Source: Halobaculum marinum (GTDB taxonomy: Archaea; Halobacteriota; Halobacteria; Halobacteriales; Haloferacaceae). From it: 64,000 nt of DNA. Below the pieces are notes generated by a model, which did not search any database, had not been told where the DNA came from, and was given only the letters and a program-made list of their open reading frames with translations. The stretch covers positions 992,001 through 1,056,000 of the forward strand of contig NZ_CP119989.1 in assembly GCF_029338555.1 (NCBI RefSeq), written 5' to 3'. This document shows positions 35,349 to 43,957 of the stretch, one piece after another. Within the stretch, counting starts at the first letter, position 1, and each line of letters opens with the position of its first letter. The translations under genes were made by a program, and so were the position numbers.

Positions 35349-37874
35349 ATGAGTTTGGAGTCGACGGAAGAGGCGACGCTCCTCCCCGACGAGACGGCGG
35401 CGCTGGTGGAGCGACACGAGTCGATCCACGAGGAACACGACGACGCGTTCGCGGCGGCGAAGGCACTCGCCCCCGAGTTGGGCGCGCACGTCCGCGACGG
35501 GCACGCCACGATCGGGATCTGGACGCCCGGGCTGGTCGAACACGGCGTCTCACCCGACGCCGTGAAACTGGAGGTGCTCACCCCGCCCGCGGCTGTCGAC
35601 CCGAGCGACGCCGACCCGCGCGAGGTCACGTTCGAACGCTCCGTCGTCGAGACGCGGCGCGCGGGCGAGGTGACGTACGCCGCCGTCGAGGGGATGGTCG
35701 CCGGCACGCGCGAGCGACTCGGCTCGCTGTACCAGATAGTGTACGACCCCGAAGACGCCGACAGCGACGCCGACCCGGCGGACCTCCCGGGCGAGGTCGG
35801 CGACGACGGCCTCGCGACGGTGCAGGACCCGCTGGCGGACTCGGTGCCGTTCGGCGCGTTCGCACCCGCCGAGTTGTACGACCGCGCGCGCCTCGACGAC
35901 GAGCGCGACGACCACGACTACTTCGCGTCGCTCGGCACCGACGCCGAGCGCGTCGCCACCAGGGAGGACGACGGGCTCCCGCGCGTCGACCCGGCGACGA
36001 GCATGGTCGAGGTTCACCCCGGCACCGCGACCGAACGCGGGTCGCTCGGCGGCCTCGCCGACTTTGTCGGGGGAATCGGCGAGAAGGAGCGCGCGGGCGA
36101 GGACCTCACCGCCTTCGAGGAGACGTTCGCCGGCTACGACGCCGTCCAGTTGATGCCGGTCGAACCGCTCACCGAGCGCTCGGACGCGTCGGGCGACTGG
36201 CGCGGCCTCGCGCGCGACGGCGACACGGCGACGGCCACGGTCGCCCGCCCGGACAAGGTGAACTGGGGGTACGACATCGTCGTCGGCGCGTTCGGCGCGC
36301 CCTGCCCGTCGATCCTCGAGTCGGGCCGCCCCGACGAACTCGTGGACTTCATCTCCGCCTGCCACACCCTCCCCGACCCCGTGAAGGTCGTGTTCGACGT
36401 GGCGCTTGGCCACGCCGACGACGGCGGCCTGCGGATCCTCCCGGACCGGTTCTTCCACGGCCCGGGGATGTACGGCCAACACCTCGACTACCTCGACCCG
36501 ATGGTCCGTGCCCACGTGCTCGACCTCCAGCGCCGCAAGATGGACTGGGGCGCCGACGGCATCCGCGTCGACGGCGCGCAGGACTTCCGCAACTGGAACC
36601 CAGAGACCGAGGAGATGGAGCACGACGACGCGTTCCTCGCCGAGATGGACGCCGTCACCCAGGAGGTCGCCGGCACCGAGTACCGCCCGTGGATGATCTA
36701 CGAGGACGGGCGCCCGTGGCCGCGCCACGACTGGGAACTGGCCTCCACCTACCGCACGCTCATCGAGCAGCACCCCCACTCGTTCCAGTGGTCGCCGATC
36801 ACGTTCGCGCACAACAAGCCCGCGATGCTCACCTTCTGGGCGAGCAAGTGGTGGCGCGTCCGCGAAGTCGCGGACATGGGCGGCAACTGGATCACCGGCG
36901 TCGCCAACCACGACACCGTGCGCCGTGGGACGCAGGTCGACGTGCCAGAGTCGTGGGAGGGTGACCCGATCAACCGGTACCTCGGCGACTCCGCGCCGGA
37001 GATCATCGACCGCGCGTACGACAACCCCGCGACGAACGCCCTGCTGCACTGCCTGTTGCCGGGCGTGCCGATGGACTTCCTCAACGCCAACGCCCGCGGG
37101 CCGTGGGGCTTCGTCCGCGACACCGACGCCGAGTGGAACGTGAAGGTCGTCGCCGACGAGCACAACCTCCTCGACTGGCAAGTGCGCGAGGATGACTACG
37201 CGGACGACCGCTTCTTCACCCGGCTGAAGGAGTTGGGCTTCGAGACGCGCGAGCAACTCGACGCCTTCGTGAAGGCGCTCGCGGCGACGGTCGAACCGAC
37301 CGACTACGACTTGGAGGCGATGTGTGCGATGCTGGCGCCGCTGGACCCGCCGATGGACCTGACGCCCGCGAACCTGGACGCGTTCGCCGACGCGTGGATG
37401 CGAGACGTAGCCGACTTCGCCAACCTCGGGCACTGGCGCGACGCGCAGGACCCCGAGCGCACCGGGTTCGCGCGTCGCGTCCGTGAGTTCCGGCAGGACC
37501 GCCCGTGGCTGCGCGAGTCGATGCGCCTGCCCGACGCCCCCGACGACGAGGGACCGGTGACCGCCGACGCCGACGAGGGGACCGACCGCTTCGGCTACCG
37601 CAACCCCGCGAACGGGTCGGTCGTCTACTACGGCCTCCGCGAGTCGCCCGACGGCGACGAGCGCGTCCTGTTCGTCGGCAACATGGAGGGGGCGGCGACG
37701 AGCGTCGTCCCGGCGGACCTGTTCGACGAGATCGCCCTCGACGCTGCGGCGTTCGACGCCGAACTCGTCGCGCCGAGCGTCGCCGCCGAGCGGGATGTGC
37801 CGCCGGTGGTCGACGAGACGGTGGAACTGGCGAACGGCGAGGCCGTCGTGTTCGTGGGCGGGGCCGAGCGGTAG
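35349..37874 (+). CDS. GH13-type glycoside hydrolase, probably glucosylglycerol hydrolase-like
   Basis: An 841-residue cytoplasmic enzyme (no signal peptide). Residues 1-180 are an N-terminal domain. The barrel contains candidates for the three GH13 catalytic acids in the right order: Asp near 406 (IRVDGAQDF), Glu near 452 (MIYEDGRPW) and Asp near 522 (ANHDTVRRG). The C-terminal 100 residues look like a beta domain (SVVYYGLRESPDGDERVLF). Similar haloarchaeal proteins are named after GghA, which breaks down the compatible solute glucosylglycerol. That substrate is an inference. The start ATG at 35349 rejects a long arginine-rich upstream frame. Confidence 0.8.
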   Translation: MSLESTEEATLLPDETAALVERHESIHEEHDDAFAAAKALAPELGAHVRDGHATIGIWTPGLVEHGVSPDAVKLEVLTPPAAVDPSDADPREVTFERSVVETRRAGEVTYAAVEGMVAGTRERLGSLYQIVYDPEDADSDADPADLPGEVGDDGLATVQDPLADSVPFGAFAPAELYDRARLDDERDDHDYFASLGTDAERVATREDDGLPRVDPATSMVEVHPGTATERGSLGGLADFVGGIGEKERAGEDLTAFEETFAGYDAVQLMPVEPLTERSDASGDWRGLARDGDTATATVARPDKVNWGYDIVVGAFGAPCPSILESGRPDELVDFISACHTLPDPVKVVFDVALGHADDGGLRILPDRFFHGPGMYGQHLDYLDPMVRAHVLDLQRRKMDWGADGIRVDGAQDFRNWNPETEEMEHDDAFLAEMDAVTQEVAGTEYRPWMIYEDGRPWPRHDWELASTYRTLIEQHPHSFQWSPITFAHNKPAMLTFWASKWWRVREVADMGGNWITGVANHDTVRRGTQVDVPESWEGDPINRYLGDSAPEIIDRAYDNPATNALLHCLLPGVPMDFLNANARGPWGFVRDTDAEWNVKVVADEHNLLDWQVREDDYADDRFFTRLKELGFETREQLDAFVKALAATVEPTDYDLEAMCAMLAPLDPPMDLTPANLDAFADAWMRDVADFANLGHWRDAQDPERTGFARRVREFRQDRPWLRESMRLPDAPDDEGPVTADADEGTDRFGYRNPANGSVVYYGLRESPDGDERVLFVGNMEGAATSVVPADLFDEIALDAAAFDAELVAPSVAAERDVPPVVDETVELANGEAVVFVGGAER

Positions 37875-37890
37875 CGCGGCCCCGAAGCGA

Positions 37891-37911
37891 ACGGCGAGCG
37901 AAGCGAGCCGT
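37891..37911 (+). terminator. Hairpin after the GH13 gene with GAGCGAAGCGA loop
   Basis: ACGGC and GCCGT pair around the 11-base loop GAGCGAAGCGA, 17 bases after the stop codon. The same loop occurs in the hairpin after trxB at 60252. Confidence 0.45.
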
Positions 37912-37940
37912 GAGCGGTAGTCGCCGCGCCCCCGGCGTCG

Positions 37941-39563
37941 TCAACAGAACAGTTCGTTGAAGTGGTTGACGGCGTCGTCGGTGCCGGCGACGACGAGCGT
38001 GTCGTCGGGAACGATCCGCGTGTCCGGCCCGATGTTGGTGATGAGGTCGCCGTCGCGCTCGATGGCGACGACGGTGACGCCGGTGCGCGCGCGCACGTCC
38101 GCGTCGGCGAGCCCTTCGCCCTCCAACTTGGGTGCGTGCGTCCGCACGAGGTCGACCTGCGTCTCCGGGCGGAGCACCTCCTCGTCGAGCAGGTGCGAGG
38201 CCAGCAGGCGCCCGGAGACGGTCGACAGCGCGAGCACGTACTCCGCACCCGCGCGGTACAGTTTCGGCACGGAGTCGGCGTCGTTCGCGCGGACGATCAC
38301 CTCCGTGTTGGGCGCCACCTGTTTCACCGCCAACGTCGCGAAGATGGTCGTCGTGTCGGAGTCGAGCGCCAGCACGACCGCGCGGGCGTCGCCGATTCCC
38401 GCGCGCTCCAGCGTCTCGCGGTCGGTGGCGTCGCCGACCACGTCGATGGGCTCGTCGTCCACGAGGTCGACGACGACCACGTCGTCGGTCGGTCGGAGTT
38501 CCTCGGCGGCGCTGTGGCCGACCATGCCGTAGCCGGCGACGATCACCCGCCCGCGCCGCTGTCGCCGCGTCTCCGAGAGGGTCAACTCCTTCAGCGCCTC
38601 CAGTTCGGTCTCGTTGCCGACGACCAGCAACACGGTGTGTTGGTCGATGACACGCTCGGGGCGCGGCGGCGACTCGAACTCGCCGTCGTCCCACGCGCCG
38701 AGCACGTTCGCGCCGGTTCGCTCGCCGATGCCGGACTCGGCAATCGTCTCGCCGACGAGCGGGCTGCCGTGGTGGACGAGCAGTTCCGCGATCTGGAAGT
38801 CCTCGCCGATCTCGACGCCGCCACCCAGTTCGTCGGAGACGCTGACGGTCGCCTTCGCGCCGAGGCTCTCGCCGAGCAGGCGCCGCGGCGAGATGACGCG
38901 GTCGGCGCCGGCGTAGCGGTGGTAGTCGGCGACCTCCTCGTCCTCGACGAGACTGACGACGCGGAGTTCCTCCGAAATCTCTCGCGCCGAGAGGACGATA
39001 CTCGCGTTCGTCTCGTCGTCGCCGTCGGCGACGAGCGCGCGCGCCGCGCCGACGTTGGCTCGCTCCAGCGTCTTGACCTCCTCGGGGTCGCCGTGGACTA
39101 CGTCGTGCTCGTTTGCGAGGTCGACGGCGCGGTCCTCGTCCGGTTCGACGACGACGTACGACTGGTCGCGCGAGCGCAACTCCTTCACCAGCGTCTCCCC
39201 GCGCGGGGTGAACTCGCAGATGACGACGTGCCCGGTGGCGGTCGTCGTCCGCGGGGCCGAACTGGTGAGCGCCTCGTTGATCAGCGGGATGATCACCGCC
39301 GGCAGCGCGAGGAAGATGAGGCCGACCCCCACGAGTTGCATCCCCGCCATCAACACGAGCATCCGGGGGTCGTCCCACTGGTTCACGTCGATGCCGAACC
39401 CCGTGGTGGTGAACGTCTCGACGACGACGTACAGCGAGTGGACGTAACTGACCGTCCGCCCCTCGAACGTTCCGTACCCCCACTGGTAGACGAACGCGAG
39501 GAGCAGCATCACGCCGAACGCGCCGAGGAGGTACTCGGTCGCCCGACGGGTCGCCGATGGCAT
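37941..39563 (-). CDS. Potassium channel with two TrkA-N (RCK) modules
   Basis: A 540-residue membrane protein. The first 100 residues hold two or three helices and the selectivity filter TTTGFGID. Two cytoplasmic RCK modules follow: the first (from GHVVICEF, near residue 112) has a degraded nucleotide motif, while the second (VIVAGYGMVGHSAAEEL, near 340) has an intact GxGxxG. A TrkA-C domain ends the protein (VVAIERDGDLITNIGPD). Haloarchaea keep molar potassium inside, so such channels matter for ion balance. The gene converges on the GH13 gene. Confidence 0.9.
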   Translation of the reverse strand: MPSATRRATEYLLGAFGVMLLLAFVYQWGYGTFEGRTVSYVHSLYVVVETFTTTGFGIDVNQWDDPRMLVLMAGMQLVGVGLIFLALPAVIIPLINEALTSSAPRTTTATGHVVICEFTPRGETLVKELRSRDQSYVVVEPDEDRAVDLANEHDVVHGDPEEVKTLERANVGAARALVADGDDETNASIVLSAREISEELRVVSLVEDEEVADYHRYAGADRVISPRRLLGESLGAKATVSVSDELGGGVEIGEDFQIAELLVHHGSPLVGETIAESGIGERTGANVLGAWDDGEFESPPRPERVIDQHTVLLVVGNETELEALKELTLSETRRQRRGRVIVAGYGMVGHSAAEELRPTDDVVVVDLVDDEPIDVVGDATDRETLERAGIGDARAVVLALDSDTTTIFATLAVKQVAPNTEVIVRANDADSVPKLYRAGAEYVLALSTVSGRLLASHLLDEEVLRPETQVDLVRTHAPKLEGEGLADADVRARTGVTVVAIERDGDLITNIGPDTRIVPDDTLVVAGTDDAVNHFNELFC

Positions 39564-39586
39564 ACCCGGCCTACCGGGGCGGACGG

Positions 39587-39592
39587 ATTAAA
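39587..39592 (+). promoter_or_regulatory. TATA-like element before the gene at 39617
   Basis: ATTAAA 25-30 bases before GTG 39617, deciding that start over an in-frame ATG at 39557. Confidence 0.45.
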
Positions 39593-39616
39593 CGCCACGC
39601 ACCCGGATCGACTGTC

Positions 39617-40054
39617 GTGGCGCATCCCGACGGGCGCGACGGCCACGCCGACTCGACCGACCGCCGCCGCGACGCCCTCCTCGCAGTCGCCGCCGGACTC
39701 GGCCTCCTCTGGGGTGCGACTGTGCTCGGCGTCCCTCTCGCGCGCCTGCTCGCTCCCGACGCCGTCGTCGCGGCGGTCGCGGGCGTCGCCGGCGCGGTCG
39801 CGCTCGAACTCGCGATGGCGGCCCGCCCCGACGCATCCCGGCGTCTGTGGGCCGACCGCCGGATCCGGTGGGGCGGCACCCTGTTGGTCGCTGTCGGCGG
39901 GGCCGCGGCGGCGCTCGCCGGCGGGCCGGGCGTCGGTGCACTCGCCGTCGCGACGCTGGTGGGCGGTCTCGTGGGCTACTTCCTCCTGCTCGCGGGCGTC
40001 GTCTCGGGCGTCCTCCCCGAGCCGGCGACGTGGTTCACCGACCGGGAGGACTGA
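39617..40054 (+). CDS. Four-helix membrane protein of unknown function
   Basis: A 145-residue protein with an acidic, arginine-rich N-terminus of 20 residues and four hydrophobic helices (ALLAVAAGLGLLWGATVLG, AVVAAVAGVAGAVALELAM, GGTLLVAVGGAAAALAGG and LVGGLVGYFLLLAGVV). No known motif is seen. It is divergent from the potassium channel and 26 bases before the CDGSH gene. Confidence 0.65.
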   Translation: MAHPDGRDGHADSTDRRRDALLAVAAGLGLLWGATVLGVPLARLLAPDAVVAAVAGVAGAVALELAMAARPDASRRLWADRRIRWGGTLLVAVGGAAAALAGGPGVGALAVATLVGGLVGYFLLLAGVVSGVLPEPATWFTDRED

Positions 40055-40080
40055 TACGTCGCGGGCGTGTGGCCCTCGAC

Positions 40081-40344
40081 ATGCGCGAGGTCACGCTCAC
40101 CGACACCGGGCCGCTCAAACTCACCGAAGACGACATCAGCGAGACGCACGGCGACGTCGCGGTGTGTCGCTGCGGCTTGAGCGACGAGTTCCCCTTCTGC
40201 GACGGCTCTCACCGCGCCACCGAGGACGAGGATGCGGACGTCCGCTACAAGTACGTCGACGGGGAGCGCAAGGTGGTCGCGGAGCTACGGCTCACCGACG
40301 AAGAGTCGATCGAAAACGGTGACGGCGGGTCGGCGCCCGAGTAG
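40081..40344 (+). CDS. CDGSH iron-sulfur protein
   Basis: An 87-residue protein with one CDGSH motif, CRCGLSDEFPFCDGSH, which ligates a [2Fe-2S] cluster by three cysteines and one histidine. Single-motif microbial members are thought to be redox or cluster-transfer proteins. The C-terminus is acidic. It probably shares a transcript with the membrane protein before it. Confidence 0.93.
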   Translation: MREVTLTDTGPLKLTEDDISETHGDVAVCRCGLSDEFPFCDGSHRATEDEDADVRYKYVDGERKVVAELRLTDEESIENGDGGSAPE

Positions 40345-40354
40345 GGAGTCGGGC

Positions 40355-41221
40355 TTACGCGCCGACCTCGGCGCCGACGTACAGCGCGACGACGAGGAAG
40401 ATCCAGACGGCGTCGACGAAGTGCCAGTACATCGAGGCGGTCGTCACGGAGACGTGACGGTCGGCGGAGTACTGCCCGAGCAGGCCGCGGACGAACACGA
40501 TGCCGAGCAGGACTGCGCCCATCGAGACGTGGAGCCCGTGCAGGCCCGTGAGGCCGTAGAACGCCGAGCCGAACAGCCCGGACGTGAGGGTGAACTCCTC
40601 GTGGATGATGAACTCGTAGTACTCGTACACCTGCCCGCCGATGAACACGACGCCGAGCAGGAGCGTGACGGCGAGCCACCCGAGGAACTTCCCGCGGTCG
40701 TCGTTGCGGATCGCGCCGTGGGCGAAGTGCAGCGTCACCGACGAGAGGATCAACAGCGTCGTGTTGATGATCACCAGCGAGCCGAGCAGGTGCGGCAGGT
40801 CGGCGGCGATCTCCGCCCACGCGTTCTGCGAGCGGATGAAGAAGAAGTACGTGAAGCCGGCGCTGAACGTCGCGATCTCGGAGCCGAGGAACGCGATCAT
40901 CCCCCACCGGAGTTTGTTGGCGGAGTGTTCGTCTGCGCCGCGGTCCCAGAAGTGGACGACGAACGCGTGGTACAGCCAGCCGTAGATGCCGACGAGGAAC
41001 AGGCCGATGCTGCCGACGAGCACGGCCGGGCCGACCAGCGGGCTGACTAGGTTGCGACCGCCGATCGCCATGAGGTACAGCGCCGCGCCGACGTAGATGC
41101 CGGCGCCCCCGAGCGCCGTGACGAACGGCCACCACGAGGCCTCCCCGAACCCGCGCGGCCAGTCCTCGACCGCCGGGAGGTGGTGCCCGTCGTCGTGGGC
41201 GTCTTCCGTTTCAGTAGCCAT
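40355..41221 (-). CDS. Haem-copper oxidase subunit III
   Basis: A 288-residue membrane protein with seven helices. Typical subunit III marks are KLRWGMIAFLGSEIATFSAG (the membrane glutamate), GSAFYGLTGLHGLHVSMG and the ending ASMYWHFVDAVWIFLV. It supports proton uptake and stability of the terminal oxidase. Subunits I and II are not in this window, so it stands alone here. Start ATG at 41221; GATTTTTG near 41245 is the promoter. Confidence 0.92.
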   Translation of the reverse strand: MATETEDAHDDGHHLPAVEDWPRGFGEASWWPFVTALGGAGIYVGAALYLMAIGGRNLVSPLVGPAVLVGSIGLFLVGIYGWLYHAFVVHFWDRGADEHSANKLRWGMIAFLGSEIATFSAGFTYFFFIRSQNAWAEIAADLPHLLGSLVIINTTLLILSSVTLHFAHGAIRNDDRGKFLGWLAVTLLLGVVFIGGQVYEYYEFIIHEEFTLTSGLFGSAFYGLTGLHGLHVSMGAVLLGIVFVRGLLGQYSADRHVSVTTASMYWHFVDAVWIFLVVALYVGAEVGA

Positions 41222-41331
41222 GAGCGCGGGTAGCCGACGCGGAGACAAAAATCCTCCCACCTGCGTCGGCCAGTGCCCCGCCGCCGCCCCCGACCCTCCG
41301 GGGTCGGCCTCAGACGGATCCGCCGGCGGTT

Positions 41332-41343
41332 GTTTCCGGAAAC
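41332..41343. promoter_or_regulatory. 12-bp palindrome before the small zinc-finger gene
   Basis: GTTTCCGGAAAC is a perfect palindrome, 43 bases before the ATG at 41386 and just before the TATA-like ATACACATAC near 41349. This is a possible operator site. Confidence 0.35.
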
Positions 41344-41385
41344 GGCCGATACACATACTACGGTACACCTCCTCACGGAGACTGC

Positions 41386-41541
41386 ATGCCGGAGTGTAGG
41401 AACTGCAGTTCATTCGTCACCGAGCGGTACGTTCGAGTGTTCGCCCCGGAAGGGATGAGCAACGTCCGTGTCTGTCCCTCTTGTGAGGACATGGTCCGAG
41501 AGGGCGCCGACGTCCGGAAGGCTCGATCGAAGCGCGTCTGA
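41386..41541 (+). CDS. 51-residue zinc-finger protein
   Basis: A very small protein with two CxxC-type knuckles, ECRNCSS at the start and VCPSCED in the middle, separated by FVTERYVRVFAPEG. The basic C-terminus KARSKRV could touch nucleic acid. The pattern fits the one- or two-knuckle small zinc-finger proteins that are numerous in haloarchaea. It is too short to appear in common ORF lists. A palindrome and a TATA-like site precede it. Confidence 0.8.
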   Translation: MPECRNCSSFVTERYVRVFAPEGMSNVRVCPSCEDMVREGADVRKARSKRV

Positions 41542-41612
41542 CCACGGCGGTCGACCGCGGTTCCCGTCTCCTCGCCCGAGCGTTTTTCACCGCGTAGCGT
41601 GCCGTCTGCGTC

Positions 41613-42077
41613 GTGGCGCTGTTCGACACGTACGTCGCCGCGCTCCAGCGCGACCGCGCCGACCTCCCGGAGGGAACTCGCCTCGTCGGCGTCGTCCGTC
41701 GCCCGACGCGGTGGTTCCACGCCGCCGTCGACGAGAACCGACCGGCGTTGGCGCCGCCGTCAGCCCTGCTCGACGACCACGCCGACGCCGCCGAGTCCTT
41801 CCGAATTGATGGGCTGTGCGAGGAGGGGGCGCACAACGCGGCGTGGGACGCTGTCGACTTCGAGCGACGCTACCGCGACTACCTCGCGACCGACCCCGAC
41901 GCACGGGCGGCCGTCGAGGCGCTCCGGGCGGCGGTCGATGCGGGACACGACGTCGCGCTCGTCTGCTTCGAGAACACCGACAAGAAACGCTGTCACCGGA
42001 CGGTGCTGCGGCAGGTGACCGAACAGGGGACGGGCGACGAGACGGACGACGACGTGGGCGGGGGCGACGCCCGCTGA
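41613..42077 (+). CDS. DUF488-like protein
   Basis: A 154-residue soluble protein starting with GTG, 25-30 bases after a TTTTTCAC site. The C-terminal LVCFENTDKKRCHR contains the cysteine and the CHR motif that are the most conserved part of DUF488. Otherwise the N-terminal LVGVVRRPTRWFHAAV strand-loop fits. The tail is acidic. No activity has been assigned to the family with confidence. Confidence 0.75.
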   Translation: MALFDTYVAALQRDRADLPEGTRLVGVVRRPTRWFHAAVDENRPALAPPSALLDDHADAAESFRIDGLCEEGAHNAAWDAVDFERRYRDYLATDPDARAAVEALRAAVDAGHDVALVCFENTDKKRCHRTVLRQVTEQGTGDETDDDVGGGDAR

Positions 42078-42129
42078 TTGACGGCGGCGTTCCGCAAGCT
42101 ACTCGGCGACCCGTCCCCGACTTCGAGTG

Positions 42130-43524
42130 ATGCGTCGGCCCCTCCGCTCCACCGAGGTCGCCCGCCGTGCCCTCCCTGCGGTCGCCGCCGTCGTGCTCGT
42201 GCTGGCGACCGCAGACCGCGCCGCCGCACACGCCGGGGGGATCCGAAGCGCCGCGCGCGAGACGGTGACGGTGCCGACGTGGTTGTTCCTCGCCACCGGC
42301 GGCGCCGTCGTCGGCGCCTCCTTCCTCCTCGCGTCGGCGGTCACCGACCGAACGTACATCCGCCGGATCGACACGTGGGGGCGCTCGCTCCCCGCGCTGG
42401 GGCCGCTCGTCCGACTGGTCGCTCGCGGCGTCGGCCTCGCGGCGCTGGCGGTGACAGTCGCCGCGGGCCTGTTCGGCCCGCCGGACCCCCTCCGCAACGC
42501 CGCCGTCCTGATCGTGTGGGTCGGCTGGTGGGGGCTGTTCGCCCTCTCGGCGTACCTCGTCGGGAACGCGTGGCCCGCCGTCGACCCGTTCCGCGCGGTC
42601 GCCGGCGCCGCCCCCTCGCTGGATCGGGAGTACCCCGCCCGCCTCGGCTCGTGGCCCGCGGTCGTCGGCTTGCTCGCGCTGGTGTACCTCGAAGTGGTGA
42701 CGCCGCTGGCCGACGATCCGTTCTTGCTCACGCTGCTGGTGCTCGGCTACCTCGCCATCTCGGTCGCCGGGAGCGTCGTCTTCGGCGTCGACGACTGGTT
42801 CGGCAACGCCGACCCAGTCTCGCGGCTGTTGGCGGCGTACGGTCGCGTCGCTCCGGTCGCTCGAACCGCCGACGGCCTCCGCCTCCGCCTTCCGGGGATG
42901 GGCCTCACCGAGGCTGGCTGGGTCGACGGTCGCGACGACGTGGGGTTCGTCGTCGCCGTCGTGTTCGTCACGACGTACGACGGCTTCGTCGGGACCGCGC
43001 TGTGGGCCGACCTCGCGGGCCCGCTCGTCGGCGTCGGCGTGCCCGCGCTCGTCGTCTACCTGCTGGCGATGCTCGCGGGGTACGGCCTGTTCCTCGGCCT
43101 GTACCTCGCGGCGGCGCGGACGGCCCGCCGGACGGCAGACACGTACGTCGCGCCCGCCGAGTTGGCTCGCCGGTTCGCACCGTCGCTGTTGGCAATCGCC
43201 GCCGGCTACCACCTCGCGCACAACCTCGCGACGGCGCTGTCGCTGTCGCCCGCACTCGCGACCGTGCTGACGGCGCCGCTGTCGCCGCCGGCGCCCGTTC
43301 CGGTGCTAGTCGTCCCCGGCTGGGTCGGCGCCGTCGGGGTCGCCGCGGTGTTGGGCGGGCATCTGCTAGCCGTCTGGGTCGCGCACGCGACCGCCTACGA
43401 CCTGTTCCCCGACCGCCTGCAGGCGATTCGGAGCCAGTACGGCGTCACCGTCGCGATGGTGGCGTACACGATGGCGAGCCTGTGGATCATCTCGCGCCCC
43501 GGAGGTGCGCCCCCGTTCGTATGA
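42130..43524 (+). CDS. Polytopic membrane protein with N-terminal signal-like helix
   Basis: A 464-residue protein with about eleven hydrophobic helices. The N-terminus looks like a signal or anchor ending at AAAHAGG, and histidines recur at helix ends (AAGYHLAHNLAT, GGHLLAVWVAHATAYD), which could bind haem or metal. The family is not recognised beyond its presence in haloarchaea. It overlaps the next gene by four bases (ATGA), which strongly links the two. ATG at 42130 follows directly after an alternative GTG. Confidence 0.75.
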   Translation: MRRPLRSTEVARRALPAVAAVVLVLATADRAAAHAGGIRSAARETVTVPTWLFLATGGAVVGASFLLASAVTDRTYIRRIDTWGRSLPALGPLVRLVARGVGLAALAVTVAAGLFGPPDPLRNAAVLIVWVGWWGLFALSAYLVGNAWPAVDPFRAVAGAAPSLDREYPARLGSWPAVVGLLALVYLEVVTPLADDPFLLTLLVLGYLAISVAGSVVFGVDDWFGNADPVSRLLAAYGRVAPVARTADGLRLRLPGMGLTEAGWVDGRDDVGFVVAVVFVTTYDGFVGTALWADLAGPLVGVGVPALVVYLLAMLAGYGLFLGLYLAAARTARRTADTYVAPAELARRFAPSLLAIAAGYHLAHNLATALSLSPALATVLTAPLSPPAPVPVLVVPGWVGAVGVAAVLGGHLLAVWVAHATAYDLFPDRLQAIRSQYGVTVAMVAYTMASLWIISRPGGAPPFV

Positions 43525-43859
43525 CCCGCGCCGACCCCACCACCAACGAACACGAACGCAACGGCCGCGAAAGCGACGCCGTCGACGCCGTCGACGCCGC
43601 CGCCGTCGAGCGATACGCGGTCCCGCCTGGCGCGACCGCCTACGAGTGCCCGCGCTGTGGCCGCCCGTTCGCCCACGAGCGCCACCGCGACCTCCACCTC
43701 GGACAGTCGCACGGCGACCTCACCGACGACGAGCGCGACGCGTACGCGGCGGCACGCGACGACGAGACCGACGACCTCCGGCACTTCCGCATCGTCTCGC
43801 TGGGGCTGCTCGTCCTGTTCTACTTCGGGTTCCTGTTCCTGTTCGCGATCTTCGGGTGA
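43521..43859 (+). CDS. C2H2 zinc finger with C-terminal membrane anchor
   Basis: A 112-residue protein. An acidic N-terminus is followed by one classical C2H2 finger, YECPRCGRPFAHERHRDLHL with QSH at the end, then an acidic linker and a C-terminal membrane helix (IVSLGLLVLFYFGFLFLFAIF). The finger would face the cytoplasm if the helix is inserted tail-first. Coupling to the polytopic protein upstream suggests a complex. A function cannot be named. Confidence 0.8.
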   Translation: MTRADPTTNEHERNGRESDAVDAVDAAAVERYAVPPGATAYECPRCGRPFAHERHRDLHLGQSHGDLTDDERDAYAAARDDETDDLRHFRIVSLGLLVLFYFGFLFLFAIFG

Positions 43860-43957
43860 CCGGCGGGACCACCGACGCCGACGCGAACGCTCGCCGACGC
43901 CGTCGGTTTTGAGTCTGACACAGGTTTATCACCCCCGTCGCGAAACGGACCCAAGCA

